NCBI GenBank assembly: GCA_022825945.1
Contig: JAJDVS010000015.1
Coordinates: 1 to 35,657 of the forward strand
Direction: 5' to 3'
Length of the DNA stretch: 35,657 nt
Origin: Pseudomonadales bacterium
GTDB lineage: Bacteria; Pseudomonadota; Gammaproteobacteria; Pseudomonadales; Pseudohongiellaceae
Shown one piece after another: positions 32,920 through 35,657 of the stretch (position 1 is the stretch's first letter; each line of letters begins with the position of its first letter). A program made the position numbers and the translations under genes. The notes under the pieces are model-generated. The model was not told the origin of the DNA, made no database searches, and was given only the letters and a program-made list of their open reading frames with translations.

Positions 32920-35514
32920 TTGTTGCAAGAGTATCGAGAACATGTCACGGAACGAGCCGAACTCGGGATCGTTCCCCTTCCCCTTGATTCCCGGCAAGTC
33001 GCCGCACTTGTGGAATTGCTCAAAAACCCGCCTGCCGGAGAAAAGGAATTCCTGCTTGACCTGATTTCCAACCGGGTTCCGCCCGGTGTCGACGAGGCGG
33101 CGTACGTGAAGGCGGGATTTCTGTCCGCGATCGCCCGCGGCGAGGCGGAATCGCCGCTGATTGACCGCGTCAAAGCCGTTCGCCTGCTCGGTACAATGCT
33201 TGGCGGCTACAATGTCTCCACCCTCGTGGAGTTGCTTGACAATGGGGAACTGGCCAGTGCCGCGGCAGAGGAGTTGTGCCGGATCCTGCTGATTTTCGAG
33301 GCATTTCACGATATCGAAGAGCGCGCCAAGAAGGGCAATGTTCACGCCCGTCGCGTGCTGCAAAGCTGGGCCGACGCCGAATGGTTCACTTCCCGGCCGC
33401 CTCTGCCGGCAAAACTGACCATGACGGTGTTCAAGGTCCCCGGCGAAACCAATACCGACGACCTTTCCCCTGCCCAGGACGCCTGGTCGCGCCCCGATAT
33501 CCCCTTGCATGCCCTGGCGATGTACAAGAATCCCCGGGAAGGTGTCGGCAATACCATTGAGCAGGTCGCCGAGTTGAAACGGAAAGGCCATCCGGTGGCG
33601 CTTGTGGGCGATGTCATGGGCACCGGCTCCTCGCGCAAGTCCGCCACCAATTCAGTGCTCTGGCATATAGGCGACGATATTCCCCACATCCCCAACAAGC
33701 GCTCCGGCGGCGTTTGCATCGGCGGCAAGATGGCGCCGATCTTCTTCAATACCATGGAAGACGCCGGCGCCCTGCCGCTCGAATGCGATGTGGACCGGCT
33801 CGATACCGGCGATGTGGTCGATATCGACGCCTATGCGGGAACCATTCGCGATCACGCCAGCGGCGAATTGCTGTCGACTTTTCAATTGAAGACCGAAGTA
33901 CTGCTTGACGAAGTCCAGGCCGGCGGCAGGATTCCGCTGATTATCGGCCGGGGGCTCACCGGTCGCGCCCGGGCGGCGCTGGAGTTGCCCGCGTCCGAGG
34001 CATTCCGCTCGCCGGTGAACGGCGGGGAATCGGACAGGGGCTTTACCCTGGCCCAGAAGATGGTGGGACGGGCCTGCGGCGTTGAGGGCGTGCGCCCGGG
34101 CAGCTATTGCGAGCCGCGCATGACCACTGTCGGCAGTCAGGACACCACCGGACCCATGACCCGGGACGAACTCAAGGATCTGGCCTGCCTCGGCTTTTCC
34201 GCGGACCTGGTCATGCAGTCGTTCTGCCATACCGCGGCCTACCCCAAGCCGGTAGATATCGAGACCCAGCACAGCCTGCCAAACTTCATTCAGACCCGGG
34301 GCGGGGTTTCCCTGCGGCCGGGAGACGGCATCATCCATAGCTGGATGAACCGGATGCTGCTGCCGGACACGGTAGGCACCGGTGGCGATTCCCATACCCG
34401 CTTTCCCATCGGCATTTCCTTTCCCGCCGGCTCGGGACTGGTGGCCTTTGCCGCGGCCACCGGGGTCATGCCGCTGGACATGCCGGAATCGGTGCTCGTG
34501 CGCTTTTCAGGCGAGATGCAGCCGGGCATCACCCTGCGCGACCTGGTCAATGCCATTCCCCATGCCGCCATCCAATCCGGCGACCTGACTATCGCCAAGA
34601 AGGGCAAGAAGAACATCTTCTCGGGGCGCATACTGGAAATCGAAGGATTGCCAAAGCTGAAAGTGGAGCAAGCTTTCGAGATTTCCGACGCCTCGGCGGA
34701 GCGTTCCGCCGGCGGCTGCACGATTCTGCTCGATGAAGATCCCATCGCCGAGTATCTCCGCTCGAATATCACCCTGCTGCGCTGGATGATCGACAATGGC
34801 TATGGCGATGCCCGCACCCTCGAGCGCCGGGCGCGGCAGATGGAAGAATGGCTGCGGAACCCGATGCTGCTGCAGCCCGACCGGGATGCCCAATACCACA
34901 AGGTGCTGGAAATCGATCTCAACAGGATTACCGAGCCCCTGCTCGCCTGCCCCAACGACCCCGACGACATCAAGCCCCTGTCCGCCGTGGCGGGAACCGG
35001 CATCGACGAAGTCTTCATCGGCTCGTGCATGACCAATATCGGCCATTTTCGCGCCGCCAGCGAAGTGCTCCAGCAGGTGCAGCCTCCCTTGCCCACCCGG
35101 CTCTGGGTTGCCCCTCCCACCAAGATGGACGAGCACCAGCTAATCAGCGAGGGCGTTTACCATGTGTTCGGCGTCTCCGGCGCCCGCACCGAATTGCCGG
35201 GATGCTCATTGTGCATGGGCAATCAGGCCCGGGTGGCGCCGAACTCCACGGTGGTTTCCACATCCACGCGCAATTTCCCCAACCGGCTGGGCCAGGGGGC
35301 GAATGTATTCCTCGCCTCCTCTGAACTCGCCGCGGTGAGCGCGGCGACAGGCCGGATTCCCACCATGGAGGAATACCTGTCCTACATGCAGCCCATCGAC
35401 ACCATGGCCGATAGTATCTATCGCTACCTCAACTTCAACGAAATCGACTCCTTCATGGAAGCCGCGGAAAGAGCGAAATCGATTCCACTGACCCAGATTG
35501 CGGAAGTAGCCTAG
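32920..35514 (+). CDS. acnB: Aconitate hydratase B
   Basis: 864 aa from the TTG at 32920, preceded by GGAGGA with a seven-base spacer; [17 protein letters not shown] then matches the E. coli AcnB start and length. The longest frame (32848) has no such support. The N-terminal HEAT-like domain is followed by [28 protein letters not shown] and [24 protein letters not shown]. Fe-S ligands are Cys in [16 protein letters not shown] and the pair in [17 protein letters not shown]. It isomerises citrate to isocitrate in the TCA cycle. AcnB of E. coli also binds mRNA when its cluster is lost. The TAG stop falls inside the CTAGG end of repeat copy 3. Confidence 0.96.
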   Translation: MLQEYREHVTERAELGIVPLPLDSRQVAALVELLKNPPAGEKEFLLDLISNRVPPGVDEAAYVKAGFLSAIARGEAESPLIDRVKAVRLLGTMLGGYNVSTLVELLDNGELASAAAEELCRILLIFEAFHDIEERAKKGNVHARRVLQSWADAEWFTSRPPLPAKLTMTVFKVPGETNTDDLSPAQDAWSRPDIPLHALAMYKNPREGVGNTIEQVAELKRKGHPVALVGDVMGTGSSRKSATNSVLWHIGDDIPHIPNKRSGGVCIGGKMAPIFFNTMEDAGALPLECDVDRLDTGDVVDIDAYAGTIRDHASGELLSTFQLKTEVLLDEVQAGGRIPLIIGRGLTGRARAALELPASEAFRSPVNGGESDRGFTLAQKMVGRACGVEGVRPGSYCEPRMTTVGSQDTTGPMTRDELKDLACLGFSADLVMQSFCHTAAYPKPVDIETQHSLPNFIQTRGGVSLRPGDGIIHSWMNRMLLPDTVGTGGDSHTRFPIGISFPAGSGLVAFAAATGVMPLDMPESVLVRFSGEMQPGITLRDLVNAIPHAAIQSGDLTIAKKGKKNIFSGRILEIEGLPKLKVEQAFEISDASAERSAGGCTILLDEDPIAEYLRSNITLLRWMIDNGYGDARTLERRARQMEEWLRNPMLLQPDRDAQYHKVLEIDLNRITEPLLACPNDPDDIKPLSAVAGTGIDEVFIGSCMTNIGHFRAASEVLQQVQPPLPTRLWVAPPTKMDEHQLISEGVYHVFGVSGARTELPGCSLCMGNQARVAPNSTVVSTSTRNFPNRLGQGANVFLASSELAAVSAATGRIPTMEEYLSYMQPIDTMADSIYRYLNFNEIDSFMEAAERAKSIPLTQIAEVA

Positions 35515-35657
35515 GGAAGCTCTGATCAAGTCAGAGCTTCCCTAGGCACATGGAAGTGCCGCCGAATTCGATGGCGTAAGCCATTGAATTCGGGAGCAAA
35601 ACAAAACCACGCTTTTGTTTTGCGATAATGAAAAACTCCACGGATGGAGTTTTTCAG
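35509..35657 (-). repeat. Multi-hairpin repeat element, copy 3 (runs to the window end)
   Basis: Four hairpins stand in a row within 149 bases. First is the 17-bp perfect palindrome GCCTAGGGAAGCTCTGA (35509-35525), loop TCAAG, mirror arm to 35547. Second, arms CCGAATTCGATGGC (35562-35575) and GCCATTGAATTCGG (35580-35593), one G-T pair. Third, GCAAAACAAAA (35596-35606) with TTTTGTTTTGC (35613-35623). Fourth, TGAAAAACTCCA (35629-35640) with TGGAGTTTTTCA (35645-35656). The acnB stop codon (35512-35514) lies in the first palindrome. Copies 1 and 2 have the fourth hairpin and weaker forms of the first. The outer CTAGG end is beyond the window. Confidence 0.85.

Noticed and set aside
35509-35547. 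Simple rho-independent terminator for acnB
   Set aside because: The palindrome is strong but not followed by a T-run and is part of a repeat found elsewhere, although it may still affect termination.
35509-35657. CRISPR array
   Set aside because: The hairpins differ in sequence and there are no regularly spaced identical direct repeats or spacers.

Overview
The window looks like chromosome of a GC-rich gammaproteobacterium outside the Enterobacterales. Reasons: a long-form GAPDH of the Pseudomonas type, AcnB, the GlnS/CysS pair, FtsK with LolA, and gene orders (BI-1/yccA-tusDCBE-cysG-serS-lolA-ftsK-trxB-aat, and cysS-glnS-ppiB-lpxH near acnB) that I recall from Pseudomonas-like genomes. I cannot name the genus from sequence alone.

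Layout. 1-204: 5' end of a small c-type cytochrome gene leaving the window. 357-1196: a fumarylacetoacetate-hydrolase-fold protein with a signal peptide. 1330-1406: tRNA-Arg(TCG). 1578-3378: a heptosyltransferase-like GT9 and a WaaE-like GT2 (LPS core). 3559-5870: two convergent exported hydrolases, a class-C beta-lactamase-like lipoprotein and an alpha/beta hydrolase of the cutinase/PETase type. 6170-6457: remains of a second cytochrome c gene. 6482-9239: apbE and long gap, without nqr genes between or beside them. 9377-12416: a DinB-like protein, a double zinc-ribbon protein, and an ECF sigma/anti-sigma pair. 12475-15868: leuA, a divergent Lrp/AsnC regulator, and mdh. 16108-20563: BI-1 membrane protein, tusDCBE (tRNA 2-thiouridine sulfur relay), a small RTX protein, cysG. 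20563-24859: serS, lolA, ftsK. 25045-27599: trxB, aat, ppk2. 27622-32202: cysS-glnS on minus and ppiB-lpxH on plus. 32165-35514: a DUF1289 protein and acnB.

Most of the window is housekeeping. The unexplained signal is in repeats. A multi-hairpin element occurs three times (3375, 10358, 35509). It shares a hairpin whose arms are TGAAAAACTCCA and TGGAGTTTTTCA, and CTAGG-type ends resembling terminal inverted repeats. In two copies the terminal CTAG supplies or contains the TAG stop codon of the adjacent gene. A 35-bp repeat precedes both the PETase-like gene and ppk2. A 66-bp in-frame repeat unit interrupts apbE. A perfect 19-bp palindrome followed by TTTT lies in the acnB leader.

Start codons were moved from the longest reading frame where a Shine-Dalgarno or family alignment decided it (GT9, the zinc-ribbon protein, the anti-sigma factor, lolA, aat, ppk2, glnS, ppiB, the DUF1289 protein, acnB). 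No database or folding program was run. All family names come from motif recognition.
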